From Globisporangium splendens (lineage: Eukaryota > Oomycota > Peronosporomycetes > Pythiales > Pythiaceae), in NCBI GenBank assembly GCA_006386115.1, contig VFIW01000037.1, positions 1 through 64,000 of the forward strand: a DNA stretch of 64,000 nucleotides, given 5' to 3'. Of the stretch, positions 1 to 9,603 are shown piece after piece. The translations under genes and the position numbers were made by a program. Position 1 is the stretch's first letter, and each line of letters starts with the position of its first letter. The notes under the pieces were generated by a model. The model worked only from the letters and a program-made list of their open reading frames with translations, did not search any database and was not told the origin of the DNA.

Positions 1-30
1 CCTAAACCCTAAACCCTAAACCCTAAACCC
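1..30. repeat. Telomere repeat (CCCTAAA)n
   Basis: The window opens with about four copies of CCCTAAA, that is TTTAGGG read on the other strand in the direction expected for a left chromosome end. TTTAGGG is the plant-type telomere repeat, also known from oomycetes and other stramenopiles. Only 30 bases are present, so the tract is either clipped by assembly or sits just inside the true end. Confidence 0.85.
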
Positions 31-96
31 AATTTTTCTGTTTTTTCGTTATATCTCGAGAACTAGACCTCAGCCAGATTTGTGGATAGCGGCATG

Positions 97-173
97 TTGC
101 TGTCCATGTTTTAAAACATAACCTCACAAATTTCTACGAAATTTGTGGGGTTAGTTTTAAAACAGGACAGCAT
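97..173. repeat. Subtelomeric 77-bp imperfect inverted repeat
   Basis: The left arm (TTGCTGTCC, a TTTTAAAAC core, a CCTCACAAATTTC end) and the right arm (GAAATTTGTGGGG, a GTTTTAAAAC core, GGACAGCAT) are reverse complements with few mismatches, separated by only three bases (TAC) near 134. As one strand it would fold into a hairpin of about 36 bp. It lies between the terminal telomere tract and a second telomeric tract that begins directly at its right end. Confidence 0.8.
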
Positions 174-191
174 CTAAACCCTAAACCCTAG
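174..191. repeat. Short interstitial telomeric tract
   Basis: About two and a half copies of CTAAACC follow directly after the hairpin-forming repeat, in the same orientation as the terminal tract. This suggests that the hairpin element was captured within, or added onto, telomeric DNA. Confidence 0.75.
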
Positions 192-650
192 ACAATACAT
201 CTTCCAATACAAACAACACTGTTCACTTGCTTTCAATATACTCTATTGGTATACAGACACAAACAACATCACGCACTTGCTTTCACTATGCTCTATGTGA
301 ATACCCATACAGATTAAGCACAATAATTATTCACCTTTTGCTGAGAATAGAGTCTAATTCGGACTTTGATTCTATCCTGTCCCCATTCGGAATACTTTAA
401 TCAACATATTTTTAGCAATGAATGTTTGGCGATACCCGCAACGAAGGGAATCGTGGATAATACGTGGTTCCGCACGATACCCCACACACGGCGATTAATG
501 TGTGTCGCCTTCGGAATGTATTTACGGTTTCATACACAACAACCCACTTCGAGGAGGAACTGATGTTTTATTTTTGAATGACATGCATGGCTCAAGGCCC
601 TTCTCCTACTTTTTTTTCTCTTTTCTACTTATGCAAAATGTACTTCACCT
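192..650. other. Gene-free subtelomeric spacer
   Basis: AT-rich DNA. A loose direct repeat is visible at about 220-300, where two stretches share ACAAACAACA, CACTTGCTTTCA and TATGCTCTAT/TATACTCTAT words. A 65-codon frame at 366-563 has no recognisable content. No RNA gene was seen. Confidence 0.5.
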
Positions 651-2417
651 TTATTGAGTCATCCGAGCTTCATACTCCTTCTCTGCTTCTTGAGTTGCCC
701 TCACCAGTTGGTCGTAAGAAACGCTGTAAAACGGATCGTCGTCGCTCATGTCGATCTCCTCCACTTCAAAGCTGTTGACTTGGACGCCGGCCGTGTTGCT
801 GTCACCAACATCTTCATCAATTTCTTCCACACGAACGCTGTTGCCGTTCTCGATCTGAAGAGCGGGTTCGTCTTCAACATTGAGATCCTGCATTGCTGCA
901 TTCAAATTCAGTTGATTCCAAATCTTCACACCATCAATCGCACGATCAGCACTGAGTTGACTTCGATACACGCGCTGCTGGACTTGCGGAGAATGATACA
1001 TTCGGTTCGCCAACTCATTCAACTGAGTAACCGACAACACAGTCGAGGCGTACGTGACATAGATTGATCGGCAATCGCGAATCGACACCACCTTCTTGAA
1101 CTCACGGTAGATTGCCGCCTCAAACTTGTCGGTCAGCCGCTTTTCTTGGATGCCGCTCTTGTTCACAAACAGACTTGGACACTTGGCGATCAACTGTCGG
1201 ATCTCAAGGTACTGATCGAATGCAGGCTTGAAAACCGACGGAAGAACTGTCACCACGCTCCCGTAGATGTGTCGAGTCTTGTGTTCAGCGATCGTGAAGA
1301 CCACTGAGTTGTGCACGATCTTGAAATTGTCGACTCGGAGCGCGTTGAAAACTTGAAGTCGCTGCGGAGGGTACCCAAACAACATTGCAACAAGCAAGTA
1401 GTCGCGCAACGCAGAGTACACGAGGATCGCATCCGCCTTCGTTGGTGCTTCAATAGTCTTGTAGACGGCGTATGCTTGTTCCGCCTTGGGACACAGCTTG
1501 TCGTTCATCAGCTGCAAAATGTCAGGCATGCTTGGCAAACTTGCGATGTATCGGGCTTTCTCATCCGGATCGAAGCTGGCGTTCCGGTCCTTGGACACAC
1601 TCTTCACCAGCGCGTCAAACTCGCTCAGATTGCCACCGAACTCAACGCATCCGTCTCGCTTCACCTTCCACTCGAGGTAGTTTCGCAGAGCCGAGCAGTA
1701 ATTGTACACCGTACTCAGAGACAATTTCGTCACGCCGTTGTCAGCTTTCGTCAAATAGGCGACAAACTGCTCGAGTTTATCGCGCGAAAAGACTTCACAA
1801 ACTCGCCGGTTGCTTGCGAGGATGAAGAGGACGGCTCGGGTTGGCTTGTCGAGGAATTTGGACAGACGTCCAATGACGGTTCGGAGCTTGGCAAGGTGTT
1901 GGTCAGACTTTCGCACCTTCGTCCCACCCATCGTGAACGGTAAATTGAGATGCGCAAGGTATCGCGTCAAGCATTCCTTCACCAACTTCTCATCCGGCGC
2001 GCGCCTCTCACTTCTTGTCTTCCCTTCACGCTCGATGAAAACTCCAGGCTCAATCAAGTACTTCAACTGAGCCGACACCAACTTGTCTTCGATTTCATCT
2101 TCGACGTCTTCTTTTTCTTCCTCGTCTTCAGCTTCAAACGATGCAGCATCTGGATGACGCTTCATGTGCTTCTTCAGATTGCGCGGCTTCACCATTGTAC
2201 CACAGCTTGAGCACGCGACTTGTTCCGCGTGCACCTTCGCCTTGTGATCCCTCAACGATTTCACGGACTTGAAAAAGACGAGCGTCTCGCACTCCGGACA
2301 GAAGATCTTGTTCACGCCTCCATGATGGTTCTCAGCGTGCCGCAGCATATTCCGATGCTGGGCGAAGACTTGGCTGCAGAGCGGAGCGTACACACAGGGA
2401 TGCAATGCTTGACTCAT
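651..2417 (-). CDS. Crypton-like tyrosine recombinase with N-terminal zinc fingers
   Basis: A 588-residue intronless protein, taking the ATG at 2417; the frame stays open upstream but without an ATG. Residues about 7-95 hold several C2H2-like fingers (CVYAPLC...HRNMLRHAENH, CPEC...H, CSSC...H). The C-terminal half matches the tyrosine recombinase layout: Arg353 in GYPPQRLQVF, an R447-D-C-R450 box where most families have HxxR, His475 in MYHSP and the nucleophile candidate Tyr484 in QQRVY. A core-binding helical region (LSTVYNYCSALRNYLEW) precedes the catalytic domain. Crypton transposons encode such recombinases and are known in oomycetes; they lack terminal inverted repeats, so element borders cannot be read from one copy. 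The position, within 2.5 kb of a telomere and with an unbroken frame, suggests a recent or still functional copy. A domesticated recombinase-derived gene is the alternative. Confidence 0.75.
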   Translation of the reverse strand: MSQALHPCVYAPLCSQVFAQHRNMLRHAENHHGGVNKIFCPECETLVFFKSVKSLRDHKAKVHAEQVACSSCGTMVKPRNLKKHMKRHPDAASFEAEDEEEKEDVEDEIEDKLVSAQLKYLIEPGVFIEREGKTRSERRAPDEKLVKECLTRYLAHLNLPFTMGGTKVRKSDQHLAKLRTVIGRLSKFLDKPTRAVLFILASNRRVCEVFSRDKLEQFVAYLTKADNGVTKLSLSTVYNYCSALRNYLEWKVKRDGCVEFGGNLSEFDALVKSVSKDRNASFDPDEKARYIASLPSMPDILQLMNDKLCPKAEQAYAVYKTIEAPTKADAILVYSALRDYLLVAMLFGYPPQRLQVFNALRVDNFKIVHNSVVFTIAEHKTRHIYGSVVTVLPSVFKPAFDQYLEIRQLIAKCPSLFVNKSGIQEKRLTDKFEAAIYREFKKVVSIRDCRSIYVTYASTVLSVTQLNELANRMYHSPQVQQRVYRSQLSADRAIDGVKIWNQLNLNAAMQDLNVEDEPALQIENGNSVRVEEIDEDVGDSNTAGVQVNSFEVEEIDMSDDDPFYSVSYDQLVRATQEAEKEYEARMTQ

Positions 2418-2534
2418 GGTAAACTTTGGAATGACATTGAGAATGCAGAGCAACAACGTGTTCAATCACAACGATTTTCTACACCAGTCATTCTCACTCC
2501 CAACGTATGTCATAAAACTCATCTGAACGTACTT

Positions 2535-2682
2535 CCAATCATTTGCCTCATCATATCAATCTCCCACTCGCTCCTCACCCACGTTTGATTTCTCCACCCA
2601 TTGAACCCAAACAAACATCCAATCATTTGCCTCATCTAATCAATCTCCCTCTCGCTCCTCACCCACGAATGATTACTCCACC
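2535..2682. repeat. Imperfect 84-bp tandem duplication
   Basis: CCAATCATTTGCCTCATC and the following CAATCTCCC(A/T)CTCGCTCC stretch occur at 2535 and again at 2619, an offset of 84 bases. The duplication lies directly upstream of the recombinase gene (minus strand), so it may be part of its promoter or of the element's 5' flank. Confidence 0.8.
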
Positions 2683-2699
2683 TGTGAGATCATCTGATC

Positions 2700-3010
2700 A
2701 TCCCATCATACAACCCGTGTAATCATTTCATGCTCTTTTTGCTGCGTTTACGGCAACCAATACAGTGGATACCATCAAATTATATGGTTGTACAGTATAT
2801 ACTCCTCAATGTAGTGCAATTACAGTGAGTATCTTTCCATTTTGCAGTTGTACATTGCTCCTTCTCTAAACTGTATTACAGCACAAGCATCAGTGCAAGA
2901 CAATAAAAGTACAGTTAATACTCTCTCTTTTCATATGAAACACTCTTCCTTTTCAAAAGTTGCGACTCACTCCAACAAATGAACAGTATTGAAGGCAAAG
3001 TATTCATTTC
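2700..3010. other. AT-rich spacer, no gene seen
   Basis: Several short related words recur (TACAGTGGATACC, TACAGTATATACTC, TACAGTGAGTATC, TACAGTTAATACTC, at about 2762, 2793, 2821 and 2911), giving a weak pattern of about 30-90 bp. No coding frame or RNA gene is supported. Confidence 0.4.
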
Positions 3011-3520
3011 GAGGGGTATATTGCACTTTTTCTGTACACAAATGGTACGATCGAATAGCCCACTTTTTTGTCTACCCGAATATATGAAGGTTGTCGAATC
3101 AATGCAAAAACTCGCGACAGAAGCGTTGTTTACCCAGTCGGACGAGGTTTTTTGAAAAAACCAGACTCGGATCACACTTTTTTCACATTCCGACTTCATA
3201 TTCGGATTCACCGGATAGTTTCACATCCTACCATGTGTTTGTATGAAAGTTTGTATGCACACCCATGATACCGTCAACAGCAACGCGAACTATCGGTTTC
3301 GAGAGGTCCTGTGTACTTTTTCTGTCCGGAAAACATACACTCCTGTGTCCCGCATTTTCCTCTACCAGAATATATGACGGACGTCACTCAACTCGCAAAA
3401 CTCGCTTCAGCGTCGTTGATTTACATGTGCGCAAGGTTTTTTGAAAAACCTCGAGTGGGATCGCACTTTTTCTGAAATCTGACTTGATATTCGGACTCGC
3501 CGTATTTTTTTGGCATCTTG
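3010..3520. repeat. Diverged direct repeat, offset about 290 bp
   Basis: Two units are recognisable. Unit one starts near 3010 (CGAGGGGTATATTGCACTTT) and unit two near 3300 (CGAGAGGTCCTGTGTACTTT). Both continue with a TACC(A/C)GAATATATGA block, then AAACTCGC, then GGTTTTTTGAAAAA, then GATC(A/G)CACTTTTT, then a GACTT..ATATTCGGA block. They are too diverged for a recent duplication. This is probably an old subtelomeric repeat family. Confidence 0.7.
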
Positions 3521-3714
3521 TACCCGAAGATCAGCCTGTTTGGAGTATGTTTGTATGTGGCCGTTTTCTGCACCGAACACACTTACTTTTTGTATGGTAT
3601 ACTTTATTCAAGCATACCGACCCATTTTCAGGTTCGTATCTGCTACAGATGTCGAGTTATGACAAACAACGAAATGCTGTGTTCTGATTGGCTTACGTGT
3701 AGCCCTAACGGAAA

Positions 3715-3925
3715 TTTTTTTGTATCGGATTTATAATAGCAAAGTAGTTGACTTGAAATTTGTAGGGGAGTCATTTCCTATTGTTTTCCGATACAAAAGA
3801 GGCGCCGCTTTGCGCTCCGGCGCCGCCGGGAGCAACTCCCTTAATGTTTTGTATGGGAAAGAGGGCGCCGCCGAGCGCGCTCCAGAAGGCTTCTCCCTTA
3901 AGTATCGGAAAACATTCCTGGGCGG
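3715..3925. repeat. GC-rich element bounded by 13-bp inverted repeats (MITE-like)
   Basis: TGTTTTCCGATAC at 3782-3794 and its perfect reverse complement GTATCGGAAAACA at 3902-3914 enclose about 107 bp of GC-rich sequence within AT-rich surroundings. The inside carries repeated GGCGCCGCC words and two related blocks, each containing GCGCTCC and ending CTCCCTTAA. A third GTATCGGA copy lies just outside, near 3722. The layout fits a small non-autonomous element, but no target-site duplication was identified. Confidence 0.6.
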
Positions 3926-3992
3926 CGCCACTTTAGGGCCCAAAAACCCTTGTTCAATTTACATTCCGTCCATTTTTGCAACGCACGATTAG

Positions 3993-5575
3993 GGTTTGTT
4001 TATCCCAGTTGCCTGAAAGCAGACCTCTCACCCTCTATTTCAGGAATGCTGGTGCAGCATTGACCAATAAAAAGTTGTAATGGGGCTGTTTCAGCGTTGG
4101 AGTTGGGGAATTGGTGCTAATCTTGAGACTTCTCAAAAAATTACGGCGAATCCAAAGCTGCGTTTGCCTGTTTTGAATGATTGAGAGTGCTGTTTACGAG
4201 ACTTCAGATGATCCAGAGCACCATTTTTGGGATCTTACATACCATTTTTTAGATTCTTTGTCAGGAGCAGTGCGACATAACGACTTTTTGCTATACGTAT
4301 ACTAAAATGCTGATCGTCACTCCTTGCGGATCCTAACACTTCTCGCAGCTTGAAGCGAGTGTGAACAAATGCTCGCTGAGCATTGCTCACTGAGCAAGTA
4401 AAAGGGTGATGTGGAAACAACCATGTGCAATGCAACCGTTGACTTGTGCACCTACGTTTTACGCACGAATGAGTGCATTACTGTCATGTCGCAGTTGAAC
4501 ATATATGTGAAGTTGCTGCAGGTAAGGTGTTGACAAACCTTTATCGGGGTCCGCAATACACACCACGGTTTTGTACATTGCGGGTCGTGATAATGACTGT
4601 AAAGAAGGGCCGTTTCACTCTGCTCTCGTCTTTTGTACGTTGGCTGAGTTATGGGATTCTCATCATGCATCAGATAGCATGTGACACATGCTGTCTTGAG
4701 TGCATCCTTATGCTCACCAATGCAACACCATTCACACCATGGTAAATTCACTTGTATGCATGCTATAGATTAATTCTGCCTGACGGTCATGATGCAAGTC
4801 TCGTAGCCAGTCTATTGTCTTAATTCTTAATAGTGAATGCCGTGTACAGCCGCATCAACGCACTCAGACTAGCCGTGCTTCGTTAGTGGATCCACTTTTC
4901 CTGGCCGTACTGATCATGAGTAGCGCTATCATTTATACCATTGCGTTTTTGTTTGCAACGTACACTCCCATGTGCGGATGTGGAGAACGAACCTGATCGC
5001 TACTACAATACATCAACTGAAATTGCATCTACACAGCGAAAACGGATAGAATCCAGAGCTTCACCACGCCTAGCACGGCATTCGTAATAAAGCAGCTCGA
5101 TTAATGTATTAGCCGGTTTGATAGGTTCTCAACAGCTTTCGACTCAATAAATACAGAGTGTTAAGTCTGCGGGCAAATAGACCGCTTCAACTAGTGACAT
5201 CAGCGGCCACTCCCAAAGAGGTGTCGTAAGGTCTCCATTGAAACAAACCTTGTAACTTCTCGGATCGCAAGCAAGTGTGAGAAGCGATAGAAGATGATCT
5301 CACCGCTGCCACCTTGCCGTGAACGGCTGACAATGCTGGTTAGGGATGCGCCAGATCGATATAGGTGCTGAAGATGCGCGGAATGCAGGGCGGCCGAGGA
5401 GAGGGTGGGGAAGAGAATGCAGCGATTGCCACGAGTGACGCCGACGGGATGAAACTGGGGATGGTTGGTTCCACTGGAGTACAGAGACGCGATGGCAGCA
5501 GCAGGTGCCTCAACGCGAGTCAAAATTCGGGACACTTCGCAGTAATGACTGCGCAACCAGTTGCAATGGCGCCAC
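3993..5575. other. Gene-poor spacer
   Basis: No convincing gene in either orientation. A telomere-like TTAGGGTTT occurs at about 3991. Frames of 90-156 codons exist at 4452-4751 and 5200-5835, but they overlap each other on both strands and show no family features. The part after about 5200 may be degraded 5' sequence of the retroelement that follows. Confidence 0.5.
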
Positions 5576-6769
5576 ATGGCGCGCTTGTTCCACTGCGTTG
5601 GGGGAATCGATCTTGGAACTCGGCTAGCAAAGGTAGTGTATGGGAAGTCGAGAAGGCAGCGAGTCTTGTGGCTGGACGCGTGTGCGAGTCGAAATGCGCG
5701 TTGGGCACCAACAATTTGCTTTACTCCCGGTCACGACCCCGCAATCTGGATCTTCAGTCTGGATCTACCACATACTCCAAGGCATGCATGGACCACGATC
5801 AAGAAACACATTATCGGATACAAGTTCTCCAATGAACATCTCCAAGATCACCTCTATTCCGTCGCACACATGCTGTGGCGATATATGAGCGCGTCGCTCA
5901 TACAGACCATTTGGTGTGCGCATCTGCGACGCATGGATTCGGATCCAATCGAATCGACTGCTGAGATGGCGATCATGATGACCAGATTAGAGGCAGGAAT
6001 GCGAAACCTCACACGACTCGCTGAAGCGCAAGCTGGAGACTCTGATGGTCACACGGCTGCAGCAGTTCTCAAGGGCTATGTCGACTGCTTTCTCAGCCAA
6101 ACCGACGCCATCCCCTTGACTCCAAGTGATACTCGCGGCGTTTACCTGTTGTTTTTCGATGGTGGATCACGCGGCAATCCAGGACCAGGAGGGACTGGAT
6201 CCATTATCGTGCGTGTCCATAAGGACTCGCACACAGCCAGTTTAATTTGGGCCGCGAGCATGGCATATAGCAGGAAGGACACGACCAACAACTTTGCCGA
6301 GTACTGGGGTCTCATACACGGACTCCGAGAAGCCCAACGCAGTCACTTCGAACCGTTGTACGTGATTGGAGACAGTGCACTCATTATCTCCCAACAGCGA
6401 ATGCATCGGTCCCCTCGACAGCACCGATTGGCACGTTTATACCAGACAAGTCGACGACTCGCGGATTGCATCGACATCCGAGGATGGTACCATCACTACC
6501 GTGCCTTCAACAAGATGGCGGACTCAGCCGCCAACCTAGCCATGGACACCAGAACCTCAACGCAGGTTCACTTCCCAACTCATCGAGCTGCTTTCAACAA
6601 TCTCACCCAGGATCTTGACAACGACGTCATGCATTGGCTTATGCGAAGTTCGGAAGACCCAAGGTCATTGGACAACACAAGGCAGCCTCACATAGGACCA
6701 AGAGAACATGCCATCCTGGTCAAAGATTATTTAGCAGTCAGAAGTGATCTAGTGCAATCCGCACCATAG
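5576..6769 (+). mobile_element. Retrotransposon fragment encoding RNase H
   Basis: A 397-codon frame whose residues about 185-330 are a type 1 RNase H domain of the kind at the 3' end of oomycete non-LTR retrotransposon polyproteins. The four acidic catalytic positions are all present: Asp in FFDGGSRGNPGPGG, Glu in NNFAEYWG, Asp in VIGDSAL and Asp in KMADSAANLAM. The upstream part (LWRYMSASLIQTIWCAHLRR) resembles the tail that follows a reverse transcriptase, but no reverse transcriptase core (FADD-type box) is found upstream. It is therefore a 5'-truncated copy, which is common for LINE insertions. The first ATG may not be a functional start. An independently expressed RNase H is possible but unsupported. 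Confidence 0.75.
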
Positions 6770-7280
6770 ACACATTTACACTCCTAGATGAAATTCGCAA
6801 TGAAGATTAGGTAGGAGAATGGATATTGTAGGTCACGACAATGAACCTAAATATACCTCACCTTATAAAGATAAATTGCATTCTTCAAACGTGAGTGAAG
6901 GGTTGCACGAAATTCCTGTTTGTTCTGTGTGGTGTCGTATTCTTTCATATTGCTTAAAATATTCCAAATCAACAGAGGGTTTACCTGTTCAGCTTGGAGG
7001 TCGTCTTTCCCCTACAAATTTGCTGTCAGTGCATGTCACGAGGGTGGACCTGTCCACACTCAAAACATATTTATTAAAGACATTTGGGTCGTCTGGGGTC
7101 GCCTGTTTCCGTGACATGCACGTGCATGCACGCGAACATAGATCGACGCATGCTACACTACCCCAGTGTGAAATAAATAAAAGCATTCGTGCACACCCAC
7201 AGAGTCTTCGTCGTCGTGTGCTGTTCGACTGCTCAAAGTGCATGGTCAGTATACTAATTTAGGTTATTCCTCTCGCTGGA
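6770..7280. other. Spacer between RNase H remnant and array gene
   Basis: No gene is supported. Open stretches of up to 147 codons have no recognisable content. The 3' part should hold the promoter of the gene starting at 7281. An AATAAATAAAAG stretch at about 7173 could serve as a polyadenylation signal for the upstream remnant. Confidence 0.4.
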
Positions 7281-8504
7281 ATGGATAAACACGGTTTAGA
7301 AAGGGAGCTTTCAATCGCTGAAAGAGCCAACGGACGGAGCCGCAGGATGCGCGCGCTGATGGCCGTTGAGGCGGTATGTCGCGAACGCAGCGCACTAACA
7401 GGACTCCCACACGTGATTGCTCTCATTGACGCATTCGTCGATATGTCGGTATCGCTTTCTCTTGAGAGAGCGGTCATGCTAGGAGATGTGGTGCTCTTGG
7501 ACCGGATATTGGGACATTATGCTTCAGGAAACGCGAGGGTGCTGAAACTCATCGACCTGGAATACCGCGGTGATGAAGAGTACGACACGGCGATGAGATT
7601 CGAGCATGTCCTGAAGGCTGCAGCACAGCGTGGAATGATGAGCGTGGTCCGGTGGGTTTTGACGGCGCGACCAGATATCGAGGTGGCCGATTCGATGTTT
7701 GCAGCGGCGTGTTCTGGTCATCTGGATGTGCTTCAATGGCTTCATGGAAATGCAGAAAATATCAAAGGCTTCAAATCGTGTCTTATGGACGGCGCTGCAA
7801 GGCATGGTCAAGTCGACGTGCTGAAATGGCTGCACATACATCGCCCGAGAGAGTGCACAGTTGAAGCTATGAACCGCGCAGCCCAATTTGGTCATTTAGA
7901 GATTGTACAATGGCTTCACGAGAATCGATCGGAAGGGTGTACAACGGCAGCAATGGACTATGCGGCTCAGAGTGGCCACCTTGATGTCGTGAAGTGGCTG
8001 CATGTGAATCGCACAGAAGGTTGCTCGAAATGGGCGATGAATCGCGCAGCCCTCGCTGGTCACATTGACGTTATCACGTGGTTCCATGAGAATCGTACAG
8101 AAGGATGCACGTCCGATGCGATGGACTCCGCAGCTCAAGGAGGTCACCTGGAAGTGGTTAAATGGCTGCATGAAAATCGAAGCGAAGGCTGCTCAAAGCA
8201 CGCCATGAATCGAGCAGCTTCGAATGGACATTTAGAGACTGTGAAGTGGCTCCACGAGAATCGACAGGAAGGGTGTACGGCACTGGCAATGAATAGAGCG
8301 GCTGCAAATGGCCATCTTGAAGTCGTTAAGTGGCTACATGAGAATCGAAAGGAAGGGTGCACGACGGCTGCGATGGACGAAGCAGCTAAAAACGGTAACT
8401 TGGAGGTGCTAAAATGGATGTACGCGAATCGGAATGAAGGATTTTCTGAAAAGGGAATGGTGTATGCTTCAGAAAATGGTCTCTGGGAGTTTTTGCCGCG
8501 GTAA
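7281..8504 (+). CDS. Ankyrin-like repeat protein with 28-residue units
   Basis: A 407-residue intronless protein starting at an ATG. After a unique head of about 100 residues it consists of about ten units of 28 residues (84 bp) with the pattern MNRAA..GHLEVVKWLHENR.EGCT..A. The GHLEVVKWL core is that of ankyrin-type repeats, which are heavily expanded in oomycetes, but the period is 28 rather than the usual 33 because the inter-helix loop is short. Units alternate between MNRAA and MD.AA starts. The last unit is degenerate (MVYASENGLW). Such solenoids bind proteins; no enzyme domain or signal peptide is present. The central units are close in sequence, which suggests unequal crossing-over. 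No partner or pathway can be inferred. Confidence 0.8.
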   Translation: MDKHGLERELSIAERANGRSRRMRALMAVEAVCRERSALTGLPHVIALIDAFVDMSVSLSLERAVMLGDVVLLDRILGHYASGNARVLKLIDLEYRGDEEYDTAMRFEHVLKAAAQRGMMSVVRWVLTARPDIEVADSMFAAACSGHLDVLQWLHGNAENIKGFKSCLMDGAARHGQVDVLKWLHIHRPRECTVEAMNRAAQFGHLEIVQWLHENRSEGCTTAAMDYAAQSGHLDVVKWLHVNRTEGCSKWAMNRAALAGHIDVITWFHENRTEGCTSDAMDSAAQGGHLEVVKWLHENRSEGCSKHAMNRAASNGHLETVKWLHENRQEGCTALAMNRAAANGHLEVVKWLHENRKEGCTTAAMDEAAKNGNLEVLKWMYANRNEGFSEKGMVYASENGLWEFLPR

Positions 8505-8859
8505 TTACGGACGGGATTTCTCCTGATGTGCACAGGTAGTATGCAAACTAGAGCTGGCGTCGCGTGCGAGTCGTAGGGAATTGTGTTTTATCATCAACAA
8601 CAAAAATGTCGTAGTAAATATACTTGCTTTTTTTCTCTCGTGCAGCCGAAACTACGGTGTCGCAGCTGGAACTTTGGTGACAACTTTAGCAGAGCGCAAA
8701 ATTCATGAGAGAATAGTCGATCACGGATCAAGAGGTCTAGCAAGCTGTCAGACCTTTGCAGTTCTCGCATAGATCTGAATTATGCAAACTCTCTTTTTCT
8801 ACAACGGTACCTCTTGACAACTAAAATCGGTTTATTTAATAGTATTTCTCGCTTAAAAC
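8505..8859. other. Convergent 3' spacer
   Basis: Separates the 3' ends of the array gene (plus) and the next gene (minus). No coding sequence is supported. It contains the minus-strand polyadenylation hexamer listed separately. Confidence 0.4.
8831..8836 (-). terminator. Polyadenylation signal AATAAA (minus strand)
   Basis: TTTATT on the plus strand reads AATAAA on the minus strand, 24 bases beyond the stop codon of the 8860-9603 gene. Confidence 0.45.
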
Positions 8860-9603
8860 TTACATCTCTTCACTCAGCACACAAAGCACTCCGTTGCATA
8901 CTTCGGCTTCAGTCAGATCAATGCTCTTGCCAAGGAAACCGAGTTCCGGAGGGGTGATATCAACAGCAAACCCAGAAAAAACTGACCAATGCCACAACGT
9001 ATTTGTGGTATTGCGCAAGCGTATTGGTGCACAGACATCAGGGTATGAAGCGTCAAGTGATGGTTTTGGAGGGCGTAGTGCTGCGGCTGTGGGTGTTGCT
9101 GCTTTTGCTACCGTTTTCTTTCGAGTTTGCCGCTTGTGTCGAGATTGTTGTGTGATCTTTTTAATCTGCTGCACGCGTTCGAGCATGAGCTTCAATTCAC
9201 GTTCACCCACATCATCAACTTCTTCTTCTCCGTCGTCTTCGTCAGAGGATGCGCACGTTGAAGTGTCTGAGTGGCAATCGTTGCACAACAGTGAACTGTC
9301 CGGCTCACTCTTCTTCGCTAGCTCTGCAACAGGTTGGACTTGCTCTTGTGCTTGCTCTTTCTCTTGCTGGATCGCTGCCTCCAACGTCGTGTCTTGTCCC
9401 TTCTTGCTAGTACGTAGGGCTTGTATCTCCAGCTGCACAAGATCCGCATCGCAGGATTCAGCCACAACAGGTTGCTCGATTTCGTAATTGTATGGAAAGA
9501 CGTCCACTTCGAGAGCGTCTTCGTGCGAGCACCAAAGGTGGTCCACTGCTGTCATCCTCGCGAGTGCGAACGTCACGAACGCGAATATCACGAATGCGAG
9601 CAT
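8860..9603 (-). CDS. Hypothetical protein with N-terminal hydrophobic segment
   Basis: A 247-residue single-exon protein; the frame extends upstream but the first ATG is at 9603. Residues 1-16 (MLAFVIFAFVTFALAR) are hydrophobic and could be a signal peptide or a membrane anchor. The middle is low-complexity: a Gln/Glu-rich stretch (QQEKEQAQEQVQ), a Cys pair (CNDCHSD), an acidic run (SSDEDDGEEEVDD) and a basic run (SRHKRQTRKK). The C-terminal 60 residues look folded, with PDVCAPIRLRNTTNTLWHWSV and PPELGFLGKSIDL. No family was recognised. If the hydrophobic N-terminus is a signal peptide the protein is secreted or lumenal; if not, it is a type II membrane protein. Confidence 0.6.
   Translation of the reverse strand: MLAFVIFAFVTFALARMTAVDHLWCSHEDALEVDVFPYNYEIEQPVVAESCDADLVQLEIQALRTSKKGQDTTLEAAIQQEKEQAQEQVQPVAELAKKSEPDSSLLCNDCHSDTSTCASSDEDDGEEEVDDVGERELKLMLERVQQIKKITQQSRHKRQTRKKTVAKAATPTAAALRPPKPSLDASYPDVCAPIRLRNTTNTLWHWSVFSGFAVDITPPELGFLGKSIDLTEAEVCNGVLCVLSEEM

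Noticed and set aside
1311..1943. 210-codon plus-strand frame inside the recombinase gene
   Set aside because: It is antisense to a gene with clear family motifs and shows no motif of its own.
5365..5835. 156-codon Gly/Arg-rich frame before the RNase H fragment
   Set aside because: Overlaps the retroelement frame and has no retroelement or host motif.
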